A stretch of 31,229 nucleotides of DNA from a virus: IMG/VR virus record IMGVR_UViG_3300050821_003855, positions 1 through 31,229 of that record. One strand, given 5' to 3'. This document shows, in pieces, positions 1 to 5,253 of this stretch. Positions within the stretch are counted from its first letter, which is position 1. The number at the start of each line of letters is the position of its first letter. The notes beneath the pieces are model-generated. The model did no database searches and was not told where the DNA came from. It saw only the letters and a program-made list of their open reading frames with translations. The position numbers and the translations under genes were made by a program.

Positions 1-2
1 GG

Positions 3-335
3 TTCGGGTCGGGCCCTCGCCCGCCCCAGCCGCCCCGGGTGAGGCGCACATTGCCGCCGCTCGCCAGCGAGCAGACAACAGTTGGCCCGCCGTTGGCCCC
101 GGTGTTGGCCGCCCCCAAGCCGCCTAAGCCGCCCCCTGCCCCGGCCGCCACACCAAGGCCGGCGACGGGCAAGGAGCCGCCCTGCTGCTGGCCGATCGGC
201 GAGCCGGGGATGCCGGGCTTCCGGTTCTGTGGCTGCGTCGCGCTGCCGGGCAAGCCGTACTGCGCCGAGCATGCCGGGCTGGCCTATGTGCCGGTGTCCC
301 GCTCGCGCCGGGACGTGGCGGAGGCGATCTCATGA
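3..335 (+). CDS. gcrA: GcrA-type cell cycle regulator, 5'-truncated by window edge
   Basis: The frame is open from base 3, so the gene starts before the window and 110 C-terminal residues are visible. The last ~60 residues carry the GcrA C-terminal signature: CCWPIGEPG, then FRFCG, then YCAEH, then LAYVP. The N-terminal DNA-binding half is off the edge. A proline/alanine-rich linker precedes the Cys/His block. In Caulobacter, GcrA binds sigma70-RNA polymerase and activates promoters with particular adenine methylation marks; a phage copy could redirect host transcription, which is inference. The 3' end overlaps the convergent gene at 284-748 by 52 bases. Identity as GcrA C-terminus is strong; whether the full protein is intact cannot be seen. 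Confidence 0.85.
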   Translation, partial: FGSGPRPPQPPRVRRTLPPLASEQTTVGPPLAPVLAAPKPPKPPPAPAATPRPATGKEPPCCWPIGEPGMPGFRFCGCVALPGKPYCAEHAGLAYVPVSRSRRDVAEAIS

Positions 336-748
336 TCGGGCGCCGGCAGCCGGCGGAGGCGTTCCGGGGGCCGCATCCCGGCCGCCGTCATCGCCTCGGC
401 CATCAGCCGGTCGGCCGCCTGCATAACCTGCCCGCGTGCCGGCCACACGGCGCCACGCAGGGCGAGATAGTCGCGGTAGGCATGGACGTAGCGCACCACC
501 TCGTCGGGCGTCAGGGCGGGCTTCGTGGCCGGCGGGCGGGGCGATTCCGTGGGCGGCAGGATCGCGTTGTTCCCCTGGCGCTCGGCCAACAAGTCGACCG
601 CCTGGGCCAACCAGGCGGCGACCGAGACGCCGGCGAGCTTGGCGGCGTTGACCGCGCGCATCCGGGTTTCCAGCGAGACATTCTTAATCGTCCAGTTGTT
701 CGACCGGGCGAGCGCGACGGCATCGCTCGAGATGTCTCCAGCGTCCAT
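284..748 (-). CDS. Probable ribbon-helix-helix-like DNA-binding protein
   Basis: 154 aa. The start is the ATG at 748, preceded by GGGGTG at eight bases; upstream in-frame starts are less likely because they would run through the repeat-rich control region. Residues ~18-55 (IKNVSLETRMRAVNAAKLAG, then SVAAWLAQAV) look like a ribbon-helix-helix or MobC/CopG-like unit: a short strand followed by two helices. A proline-rich linker and a second helical segment follow. It is the only leftward gene in the left block and diverges from the rightward genes, which fits a local repressor. Three GTTG repeats spaced 11 bases lie 19-46 bases upstream of its ATG, a plausible autoregulatory site. Its 3' end overlaps the gcrA-like gene. 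The fold call is by pattern only. Confidence 0.65.
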   Translation of the reverse strand: MDAGDISSDAVALARSNNWTIKNVSLETRMRAVNAAKLAGVSVAAWLAQAVDLLAERQGNNAILPPTESPRPPATKPALTPDEVVRYVHAYRDYLALRGAVWPARGQVMQAADRLMAEAMTAAGMRPPERLRRLPAPDHEIASATSRRERDTGT

Positions 749-761
749 TTTTCTATCACCC

Positions 762-792
762 CAACAGTTGGCCCCGAGTTGGCCAGGCGTTG
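762..792. promoter_or_regulatory. Helically phased GTTG direct repeats (candidate operator)
   Basis: GTTG occurs at 767, 778 and 789, exactly 11 bases apart, the first two as GTTGGCC. The first is also part of the 9-base palindrome CAACAGTTG. The array lies immediately upstream of the leftward gene starting at 748 and in the divergent region with the rightward gene at 916. One-turn spacing suits cooperative binding by a small dimeric repressor. A related array occurs inside the gcrA-like gene at 76-110. Function is inferred. Confidence 0.45.
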
Positions 793-824
793 CATAGTGC
801 ACGAGGGTGCCGCAAGCGGTCCCG

Positions 825-903
825 ATCATCGGGCGGACAGGACCAGGAGGAGCCGCGCCTCTAAGTGCCTGGATCAGCAGGCCGGTCCTGTCTCCCCGAT
901 GAT
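825..903. repeat. Long imperfect inverted repeat in the divergent intergenic region
   Basis: Arms at 825-844 and 884-903 are complementary at 18 of 20 positions and separated by 39 bases. The spacer contains smaller complementary pairs (GAGG/CCTC, CCTG/CAGG). The right arm ends just before the GGCGGGG ribosome-binding region of the gene at 916, so a transcript starting upstream could fold and affect that gene's translation. No T-tract follows, so it is not a typical intrinsic terminator. It could instead be a protein-binding site or a recombination or replication site. Confidence 0.5.
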
Positions 904-915
904 GCGGCGGGGCCC

Positions 916-1173
916 GTGACGACGCCCGGATACTGGATGTATGAGACCTCGGGCGTGCTGCGCCCGGTCATCCTGGCCTATCTGGAGGGCGCCAACCTGT
1001 CGGGTGAACAGATGGCACTGATGCTGGCGTATCTACGCCAGTGGATCGAGCACCCGGATTGGGTGGGACCCGATATCGACCTGCTGCGCGCCACGGTCGG
1101 CAGCCTGAGAACGCGGCACGACATCAGCCGCTGGCTCGAGGTCGCCGAGCGCAACTGTCTCGACCCGCTGTGA
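916..1173 (+). CDS. Conserved phage hypothetical protein, 85 aa
   Basis: GTG start at 916 chosen because GGCGGGG lies a few bases upstream; an ATG at 937 is the alternative. The protein is acidic and helical. It has a compact pattern I associate with small conserved proteins of phages and proteobacterial prophages: VLRPVILAYLEG, then LRQWIEHPDWVGPDID, then a helix ending near the C-terminus with DPL. No catalytic motif or membrane segment is visible and no function can be given. It is the first rightward gene after the divergent control region and may be affected by the inverted repeat that ends just before its ribosome-binding site. Confidence 0.7.
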   Translation: MTTPGYWMYETSGVLRPVILAYLEGANLSGEQMALMLAYLRQWIEHPDWVGPDIDLLRATVGSLRTRHDISRWLEVAERNCLDPL

Positions 1174-1185
1174 CGACTCGGGCCC

Positions 1186-1279
1186 GATTCGCTCCGAATC
1201 ACCCGTTCGCTCTCTGTTCAGGGGGTAGGGCCATCGGTCCGGGGTTGCCGGGGCGGCAAGTCATCGTGCAGATTGCACG
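1186..1279. promoter_or_regulatory. Intergenic stretch with three short perfect inverted repeats
   Basis: The 140-base gap between the genes ending at 1173 and starting at 1314 holds GATTCG-CTC-CGAATC (1186-1200), TTGCC-GGGGC-GGCAA (1245-1259) and CGTGCA-GAT-TGCACG (1265-1279). None is followed by a T-tract. They may be operator sites or small RNA hairpins controlling the gene at 1314. I could not identify a convincing -35/-10 pair. Confidence 0.3.
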
Positions 1280-1313
1280 CTTGCGTCCACCAACAATGCG
1301 CCGGGAGGGTCCC

Positions 1314-1598
1314 ATGAAGCCCATGAGGAAAGCCATCTTCTTCGTCGATGGCGGCACCTTAGAGGCGATCGGGAAGCTCCCGGTATGGCAGGCCGATGAG
1401 CGGCGGCGAGAATGGCCGCGACCGACGGCGTCATCGTGGGAGCAGCCGACCTCCGACCACGTGATCTCCATGCTCAACGACCGCCTCGCCGAAACCGAGG
1501 GGCTGATCGAGCGGCTGTTCGACCTGGCGCAAGAGGAACAGCGCAAGCTCGGGGCCCGGTTGGCGCGCATCGAGGCGCTGCTGAGAGGCGAGGAGTGA
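1314..1598 (+). CDS. Hypothetical protein with C-terminal coiled coil, 94 aa
   Basis: ATG at 1314 is preceded by GGGAGGG at a short spacing; an in-frame ATG at 1296 is less well placed. The N-terminal ~45 residues (KAIFFVDGGTLEAIGKLPVW) are not recognised. Residues ~50-94 form a strongly heptad-like charged helix (MLNDRLAETEGLIERLFDLA, then further E/R/L-rich turns), suggesting oligomerisation through a coiled coil. The next gene starts two bases after its stop, so the two are probably translated from one message. No function is assignable. Confidence 0.65.
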   Translation: MKPMRKAIFFVDGGTLEAIGKLPVWQADERRREWPRPTASSWEQPTSDHVISMLNDRLAETEGLIERLFDLAQEEQRKLGARLARIEALLRGEE

Positions 1599-1599
1599 C

Positions 1600-1848
1600 A
1601 TGATCAAAGCGACTGCTACGAGCTCGACCGGACGAAAGGTGCTGATGCTCGGGCTTTCCTTCGCCAATCTGGATGAGTTCCGCGCGCATCCGCGCGACAC
1701 GATGGTGCGTATCGACGGAAAAGAGCTCGGTCTGCCGGTCGACGTGTTGCTTTTCTCCGGCGAAACCGAGGCGGCGATGGCCGACATGCTTGCCGACTTC
1801 ATCAGCCCCGCCACCAAAGTCCAGGTCAGCCCGAGGCTGAAGTCGTGA
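1600..1848 (+). CDS. Hypothetical protein, 82 aa
   Basis: ATG at 1600, with the purine-rich GAGGCGAGGAG end of the preceding gene serving as ribosome-binding region. The sequence is a mixed alpha/beta small protein (VLMLGLSFANLDEFRAHP, then TMVRIDGKELGLPVDVLLFSG). It has no cysteines, signal peptide or membrane segment. I do not recognise the family. Its stop overlaps the GTG start of the following gene (GTGA), indicating translational coupling within this rightward unit. Confidence 0.65.
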   Translation: MIKATATSSTGRKVLMLGLSFANLDEFRAHPRDTMVRIDGKELGLPVDVLLFSGETEAAMADMLADFISPATKVQVSPRLKS

Positions 1849-2021
1849 CCCAGGACGATATCGACGCCGTCGCCCGCGATCTGCTGCAACACTGGCTCGA
1901 TGCCCATCTTGGCGCGCCCACGTCGCCGGACACCCGCGCTCGGGTGCTGTGGGCGATCGCGCGCGTCGCCGAGGAAATGGCCGAGCAGGAGATCGCGCAA
2001 CTGCCGCCGTGGGACGGATGA
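1845..2021 (+). CDS. Small hypothetical protein, 58 aa, GTG start
   Basis: Starts at the GTG at 1845, overlapping the preceding stop as GTGA, and ends at TGA 2019-2021. The product is short, acidic and almost wholly helical (DDIDAVARDLLQHWLDAHLG, then VAEEMAEQEI, ending LPPWDG). The tight overlap with the upstream gene and codon use matching its neighbours support it as real. No function is recognised. Confidence 0.55.
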   Translation: MTQDDIDAVARDLLQHWLDAHLGAPTSPDTRARVLWAIARVAEEMAEQEIAQLPPWDG

Positions 2022-2062
2022 ACATGTGTCACGGGCGCAAAGTCATCTTATCGGACGGAACT

Positions 2063-2109
2063 TCTCAGGCTGAGAGATCGGCGTCTCAGTCTCCTGAGAC
2101 GCTGAGACG
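2063..2109. promoter_or_regulatory. Cluster of TCTCAG/CTGAGA half-sites (candidate operator or hairpin)
   Basis: Five half-sites occur in 47 bases: TCTCAG at 2063 and 2084, and CTGAGA at 2070, 2094 and 2102. They form one compact palindrome (2063-2075), one perfect 8-base inverted repeat CGTCTCAG / CTGAGACG with a 4-base loop (2082-2101), and a direct third copy CTGAGACG (2102-2109). The cluster lies in the 172-base gap upstream of the gene at 2194. No T-tract follows, so an operator or regulatory hairpin is more likely than a terminator. Confidence 0.5.
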
Positions 2110-2193
2110 GCAAATCCCCCGAGGCGCGAACCGACCGCCCAGGTTTCGGCGCGGACTGACCGACGTGCACCAGAGATATCAACGGATTAACCA

Positions 2194-2508
2194 ATGACCG
2201 ACAAGCACGCCTTCTGCGTCATGCTCCAGATCGAGACGACCGACCCGCGTCTCTCCGTCGAGGCGATGGCCGAGGCGATGCAATCGGCCGGCGGCGTGGC
2301 GAGGCTGCGCCACGCCGTCCTGCAACACCTGCCGAAAGACGTGGCGCGGTTGATCGCGGTGTTCCCGGTCGAGCAGGCGAAGATGCTGATGAAGCTGCAT
2401 GAGGCGGTGGGCGAGGACATCGCCGAGAAGCTTCGGGAGAAGGGTCTCGACGCCGACCCGCTCTTCCAGCGCCCGCCGTCCGACTACGTACCGCCAACCC
2501 AGGAGTGA
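2194..2508 (+). CDS. Hypothetical protein, 104 aa
   Basis: ATG at 2194 after an intergenic gap; the ribosome-binding sequence is weak, so an internal ATG (2221) cannot be excluded. The protein is helical. An N-terminal strand (AFCVMLQIETTD) is followed by helices rich in Ala/Glu/Met (VEAMAEAMQSAGGVARLRHA, then VARLIAVFPVEQAKMLMKLH). It has a proline-rich acidic C-terminus. No known domain is recognised. It begins a run of overlapping or closely spaced genes to 4525 and is preceded by the half-site cluster at 2063-2109, which may control the run. Confidence 0.65.
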   Translation: MTDKHAFCVMLQIETTDPRLSVEAMAEAMQSAGGVARLRHAVLQHLPKDVARLIAVFPVEQAKMLMKLHEAVGEDIAEKLREKGLDADPLFQRPPSDYVPPTQE

Positions 2509-2511
2509 CCA

Positions 2512-2724
2512 ATGGACGACAAACTTAATCCGCTGTGGATCATGGAACGGCTGCGCGAGTTGCGGGCCGTCGCAGAGCGCGAGATGCAGCCGGAGGGCTG
2601 GGATATGTCGTTCCACATGAGCGTGAGCTACCGCCCGAACGATGGCAGTGCCGGCCGGGTCACGTTCATGGTGGACGGTGGGTATGTATACGACGACGAG
2701 ACCCCGGCGGACGGCGAGGAGTGA
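2512..2724 (+). CDS. Hypothetical protein, 70 aa
   Basis: ATG at 2512, with AGGAG from the end of the preceding gene as ribosome-binding site. The N-terminal half is a helix (LWIMERLRELRAVAEREMQP). The second half looks like a beta-hairpin (MSFHMSVSYRP, then GRVTFMVDGGYVYDD). The C-terminus is acidic. The helix-plus-hairpin layout is small and compact, but I recognise no family. It ends three bases before the next gene. Confidence 0.6.
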   Translation: MDDKLNPLWIMERLRELRAVAEREMQPEGWDMSFHMSVSYRPNDGSAGRVTFMVDGGYVYDDETPADGEE

Positions 2725-2727
2725 CCG

Positions 2728-2901
2728 ATGGATCCGAAAGCTGAGGACGCGATTGACGAAGGGATCGAGGCAGCGGGCGTGTTTGTGAAGTCGCTCGCGG
2801 ACAACACCTGGGGCGAGAAGGAGTTCAATATCGCCCGGGTCGCGGCAACCGCCGCGGTGCAGCATTATCTGGGCGAACCCCTGGAGGGCGCGACCCGATG
2901 A
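2728..2901 (+). CDS. Small acidic hypothetical protein, 57 aa
   Basis: ATG at 2728 follows GGCGAGGAG of the upstream gene; the TGA at 2899-2901 overlaps the start of the next gene. The product (MDPKAEDAIDEGIEAAGVFV, then two further helices) is alanine- and glutamate-rich with no cysteines or membrane segment. Support is contextual: matching codon use and overlap with both neighbours. No function is recognised. Confidence 0.5.
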   Translation: MDPKAEDAIDEGIEAAGVFVKSLADNTWGEKEFNIARVAATAAVQHYLGEPLEGATR

Positions 2902-3089
2902 TGCCGCTCCGCGATATTCATGCCGTGTTGCAGCACGCGTTCGAGCAGATCGCCTCGCTGCATGACGAGTGCGATGACGTATCGACCGACACCGCGTTCG
3001 CGATCGGCGAGGCATTGGGGACGATCTCCAAGGCCAAGGGCTTGGTCGGGCGGGACATTGACGACGACGCGGCACGCCAGAAGCCATGA
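2898..3089 (+). CDS. Small hypothetical protein, 63 aa
   Basis: Two adjacent ATGs (2898, 2901) are possible starts. The first is preferred because GGAGGG at 2883-2888 lies nine bases before it, and it overlaps the upstream TGA. The product is helical and acidic (IHAVLQHAFEQIASLHDECD, then AFAIGEALGTISKAKGLVG). Its TGA overlaps the ATG of the following cysteine-cluster gene (ATGA at 3086-3089), so the two are likely coupled. No function is assignable. Confidence 0.6.
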   Translation: MMPLRDIHAVLQHAFEQIASLHDECDDVSTDTAFAIGEALGTISKAKGLVGRDIDDDAARQKP

Positions 3090-3739
3090 GCGGCTATTAC
3101 GAGTTCGCCGGCGACAAGATCGTGCTCACGCACGAAGAAGGCCGCGACGTCGTCACGTTCGGCGACACGGGCACCGGCCGGGAGTGCGGCACCTGTCAGT
3201 TGTGCTGCAAGGTGATGCCGGTCGCAGGTCCGCCGCTGAACAAGCCGGCCGGGGTGCGGTGCAAGCACCAGCGCACCGGCAAGGGCTGCGGCATCTACGC
3301 CACCCGGCCGCTACCATGCCGCGTCTTTGCGTGCCGCTGGTTGGCCGATCGCGAGACGGCCGGCATGCCTCGCCCCGATCGCTGCCACTACGTGATTGAC
3401 CTCAAAGACGACTACGTTGAGCAGGTTCTTGAGGACGGCACGCGGACACGCATCGGTGTGGTGCAGGTATGGGTCGATCCACACTTCCGTGATTCCTACC
3501 GGCGCCCCGAACTGCGCGCTTACATGCTGCGCATCGCGGAGCGGTGCGGCCAGGGGACCATCGTCCGCTTTTCGAGCCGCGAGGCGATTACGATATTCCC
3601 GCCGCCGCTCTGTGCCGACGGGGAATGGCACGAAATCGGCGACGGCGTGATGATCGTGGATCGCGACGAAATGGACCGCCGGGTGATGGAGGATGCCGCC
3701 CGCTACAAGGTCGGCACGGTCGATGCCGAGGCCCGATGA
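3086..3739 (+). CDS. YkgJ-type CxxCxxCC cysteine-cluster protein, 217 aa
   Basis: The N-terminal third contains C34-G-T-C37-Q-L-C40-C41, then C59, C68, C78 and C83. The spacing matches the YkgJ/UPF0153 family, proposed to bind zinc or an iron-sulfur cluster. The context GIYATRPLPCRVFACRW around C78/C83 is the usual family sequence. The remaining ~130 residues form an alpha/beta extension (VGVVQVWVDP-like strand, a helix, then a beta-rich end). No membrane segment is seen. Enzymatic activity in this family is not established, so the role in the phage is unknown. It is embedded in the rightward accessory run by ATGA overlap upstream and lies just before the 171-aa gene at 3736. Confidence 0.75.
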   Translation: MSGYYEFAGDKIVLTHEEGRDVVTFGDTGTGRECGTCQLCCKVMPVAGPPLNKPAGVRCKHQRTGKGCGIYATRPLPCRVFACRWLADRETAGMPRPDRCHYVIDLKDDYVEQVLEDGTRTRIGVVQVWVDPHFRDSYRRPELRAYMLRIAERCGQGTIVRFSSREAITIFPPPLCADGEWHEIGDGVMIVDRDEMDRRVMEDAARYKVGTVDAEAR

Positions 3740-4251
3740 AACTGATCCATTACAGCAATGCCCCGGTGAAGCTCGACACGCTGATCGCGCGCGGCCAGGA
3801 CGAGGACGGCGCGATGAAGCCCAAGGGGCTGTGGCTGTCCGATGAGGATGCCGAATGCGCGTGGCGAGAGTGGTGCATCGCGGAAAACTTCCGCCTGGAT
3901 CTGCTGACCCACGTCCATGAGGTGACGCTGTCCAACACCGCCAACCTGCTGATCCTCGACACGCCGGACGCGATCAGAAAGTTCGGTCGCACGTTCGCCA
4001 TGACGCACGGCCGGTTCGCGCAGGCAGGGTTGCGCGGCAATATGATGCTGGACTGGGTCCGGGTGATCCAACGCTGGCACGGGCTGATCATCACGCCGTA
4101 TCAGTGGGACTGCCGGCTCGCTACCGACTGCGTCTGGTATTACGGGTGGGATTGCGCCAGCGGTGTCATCTGGGATCCGTCAGCGATCGGCAACGTCATC
4201 CTGCGCGAGATCGTCGAAGCGCCAACGGCCGAGGATCAGACCGATGCCTGA
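3736..4251 (+). CDS. Conserved phage protein, possible ADP-ribosyltransferase-like fold, 171 aa
   Basis: ATG at 3736 overlaps the end of the preceding gene. Conserved-looking blocks in order are HYS (residues 5-7) on the first strand, KPKGLWLS (28-35), WREWC and ENF (43-52), DW (106-107), PYQW (121-124) and WYYGWDCASG (134-143). I recall this arrangement from uncharacterised proteins of many tailed phages. An N-terminal H-Y-S strand, a GLW-S strand and later Trp/Tyr-rich blocks resemble the H-Y layout of some ADP-ribosyltransferases, but no catalytic glutamate can be assigned with confidence. The activity is therefore a hypothesis. The next gene overlaps its 3' end by eight bases. Confidence 0.6.
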   Translation: MKLIHYSNAPVKLDTLIARGQDEDGAMKPKGLWLSDEDAECAWREWCIAENFRLDLLTHVHEVTLSNTANLLILDTPDAIRKFGRTFAMTHGRFAQAGLRGNMMLDWVRVIQRWHGLIITPYQWDCRLATDCVWYYGWDCASGVIWDPSAIGNVILREIVEAPTAEDQTDA

Positions 4252-4525
4252 TCGTTTGATTTCCAGCGAGCCGACGCCGGGGCAGTTCATCACCGAAATC
4301 CACTGCTGGGTCGCGACCTACGCCGACGGCACCGAGGGAATTATTGCCGGCGGTCTCCCAGGCCTGGGCATGACGACGCTGCTGAGTTCGCACCGCCACA
4401 TCGCGGAATCCCTGGAGGATACCGCGCGCCGCGCGATGCGCATGACCATGCATCTGCCGCAGGACAAGCGCGTCGTCAGCGTGCGCCTGGTCACCTTCAC
4501 CTCGACCGAGGGAACGCGGCAATAA
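4244..4525 (+). CDS. Hypothetical protein, 93 aa, last gene of the rightward block
   Basis: ATG at 4244 lies inside the 3' end of the preceding gene. The product begins with a polar segment, then a strand and loop rich in glycine (GIIAGGLPGLGMTTLLSS), a helix (ESLEDTARRAMRMTMHL) and a terminal strand (VVSVRLVTFTS). The pattern suggests a small alpha/beta protein; GGLPGLGMTT is not a proper Walker A. It ends immediately before the intrinsic terminator of the convergent late operon. No rightward terminator is visible after it. Confidence 0.6.
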   Translation: MPDRLISSEPTPGQFITEIHCWVATYADGTEGIIAGGLPGLGMTTLLSSHRHIAESLEDTARRAMRMTMHLPQDKRVVSVRLVTFTSTEGTRQ

Positions 4526-4553
4526 AAAAAGCCCCCGGCTCAGATCCGGGGGC
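4521..4553 (-). terminator. Rho-independent terminator of the leftward late operon
   Basis: Perfect 8-base GC stem GCCCCCGG (4531-4538) / CCGGGGGC (4546-4553) with a 7-base loop. On the minus strand it is followed by TTTTTTTATT (4530-4521), the intrinsic terminator layout for leftward transcription. On the plus strand no T-tract follows. It lies 68 bases beyond the last late-gene stop (4621). The intervening bases can form a weaker hairpin (GTGGG 4576-4580 with CCCAC 4609-4613). Confidence 0.92.
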
Positions 4554-4620
4554 GGAAGGAAGTTCCATCCAAGTCGTGGGTCGGTAACGGCGTAGCTATA
4601 GCCGATCGCCCACAGACAAG

Positions 4621-4830
4621 TCACTCGTTGCGTTGCACCGAGACCCATTGATTGCGGTTTAGCGTCGCCACCCGGCTGGTGCCGGTGTCGAGCTCGGCCA
4701 GCGTCACGTCCATGTTTTCTGGACGGAACGAGTTGGCGAGGCCGGTCACCGTCCCTGACCCGACGATACCGGTCATCACATCGCCGAACCGCAACAGCCT
4801 GACCTGTGTGGTCACCGATCTGGCCGTCAT
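4621..4830 (-). CDS. Hypothetical protein, last gene of the late operon, 69 aa
   Basis: ATG at 4830 overlaps the stop of the upstream gene (ATGA). The protein is beta-rich and polar: VTTQVRLLRFGDVMTGIVGS, then MDVTLAELDTG, then an NQWVSV end. No cysteines, signal peptide or membrane segment are visible. Position after the tail fibre suggests an accessory virion, fibre-assembly or lysis-linked role, but nothing in the sequence decides it. Confidence 0.65.
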   Translation of the reverse strand: MTARSVTTQVRLLRFGDVMTGIVGSGTVTGLANSFRPENMDVTLAELDTGTSRVATLNRNQWVSVQRNE

Positions 4831-5036
4831 GGCGCGGTCGCCTCGTTCTGCCGCGTCATCCCCGGCGGCTGATGCTGCTGTTGATACAACTGGATCTGCG
4901 CCTGCGCCTGATTGCGCAATTCGACGATCAGTTCGGCGACGCGCTCGAACGGCTGCTGCGCGAGCACCGACAGGATGGTGTTCGCCTGGTCCATCGGCAG
5001 CGTCCAGGTGATCTCCGGTTCATTCGGTCGCGGCAT
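4827..5036 (-). CDS. Small helical protein downstream of tail fibre, 69 aa
   Basis: The start is the ATG at 5036; a longer frame to 5162 would begin in a low-complexity arginine/serine stretch and is not credible. The product begins with EPEITWTLPMDQANTILSVL, then a helix, and ends with a glutamine-rich helix (NQAQAQIQLYQQQHQPPG). The W-T-L-(x)n-N-T-I-L-x-x-L-A-Q-x-P pattern resembles small helical phage proteins found near tail fibre genes, of unknown function. It overlaps both neighbours. Confidence 0.65.
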   Translation of the reverse strand: MPRPNEPEITWTLPMDQANTILSVLAQQPFERVAELIVELRNQAQAQIQLYQQQHQPPGMTRQNEATAP

Positions 5037-5250
5037 CGGCGCGTTCCTTCTGTTGTTCTGGCGGCAGTTTTGCTGTGGGGATGTTCGGGACGGTCGGCGG
5101 GATGATCGGTGGCGGCACCGGCTCGCCGGTAACGATCGGCGCTGGCTGCCAGGGGTGCGCAATGGGCACGGTCGCGGCTGGCTGCACAGATGGCGCTTGC
5201 GTGGGTGGCGTCGGCACGCTGGTGCCTGGGGAGGGCTCAGTGTCTGGCAT
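5020..5250 (-). CDS. Proline-rich small protein, 76 aa
   Basis: ATG at 5250 lies three bases after the tail fibre stop, with GGAG upstream. About a third of residues are proline, alternating with Thr/Val/Ile (PTPPTQAPSVQPAATVPIAH, then EPVPPPIIPPTVP). It ends in a charged segment, so the chain is probably disordered. Low complexity makes coding harder to judge, but spacing, ribosome-binding site and 17-base overlap with the next gene fit the operon style. No function is known. Confidence 0.5.
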   Translation of the reverse strand: MPDTEPSPGTSVPTPPTQAPSVQPAATVPIAHPWQPAPIVTGEPVPPPIIPPTVPNIPTAKLPPEQQKERADAATE

Positions 5251-5253
5251 GAT

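Noticed and set aside
762-903. Replication origin (iterons plus inverted repeat)
   Set aside because: No AT-rich unwinding segment or initiator gene is visible; operator and leader structure are simpler explanations.
1174-1313. tRNA gene
   Set aside because: No cloverleaf can be assembled from the hairpins; arms and anticodon spacing do not fit.
4342-4375. Walker A motif in the protein at 4244-4525
   Set aside because: GGLPGLGMTT lacks the GK[ST] lysine, and the protein is too small for a P-loop NTPase.
4531-4553. Terminator for the rightward block
   Set aside because: On the plus strand the stem is preceded by A residues and followed by GGAAGGA; the T-tract exists only on the minus strand.
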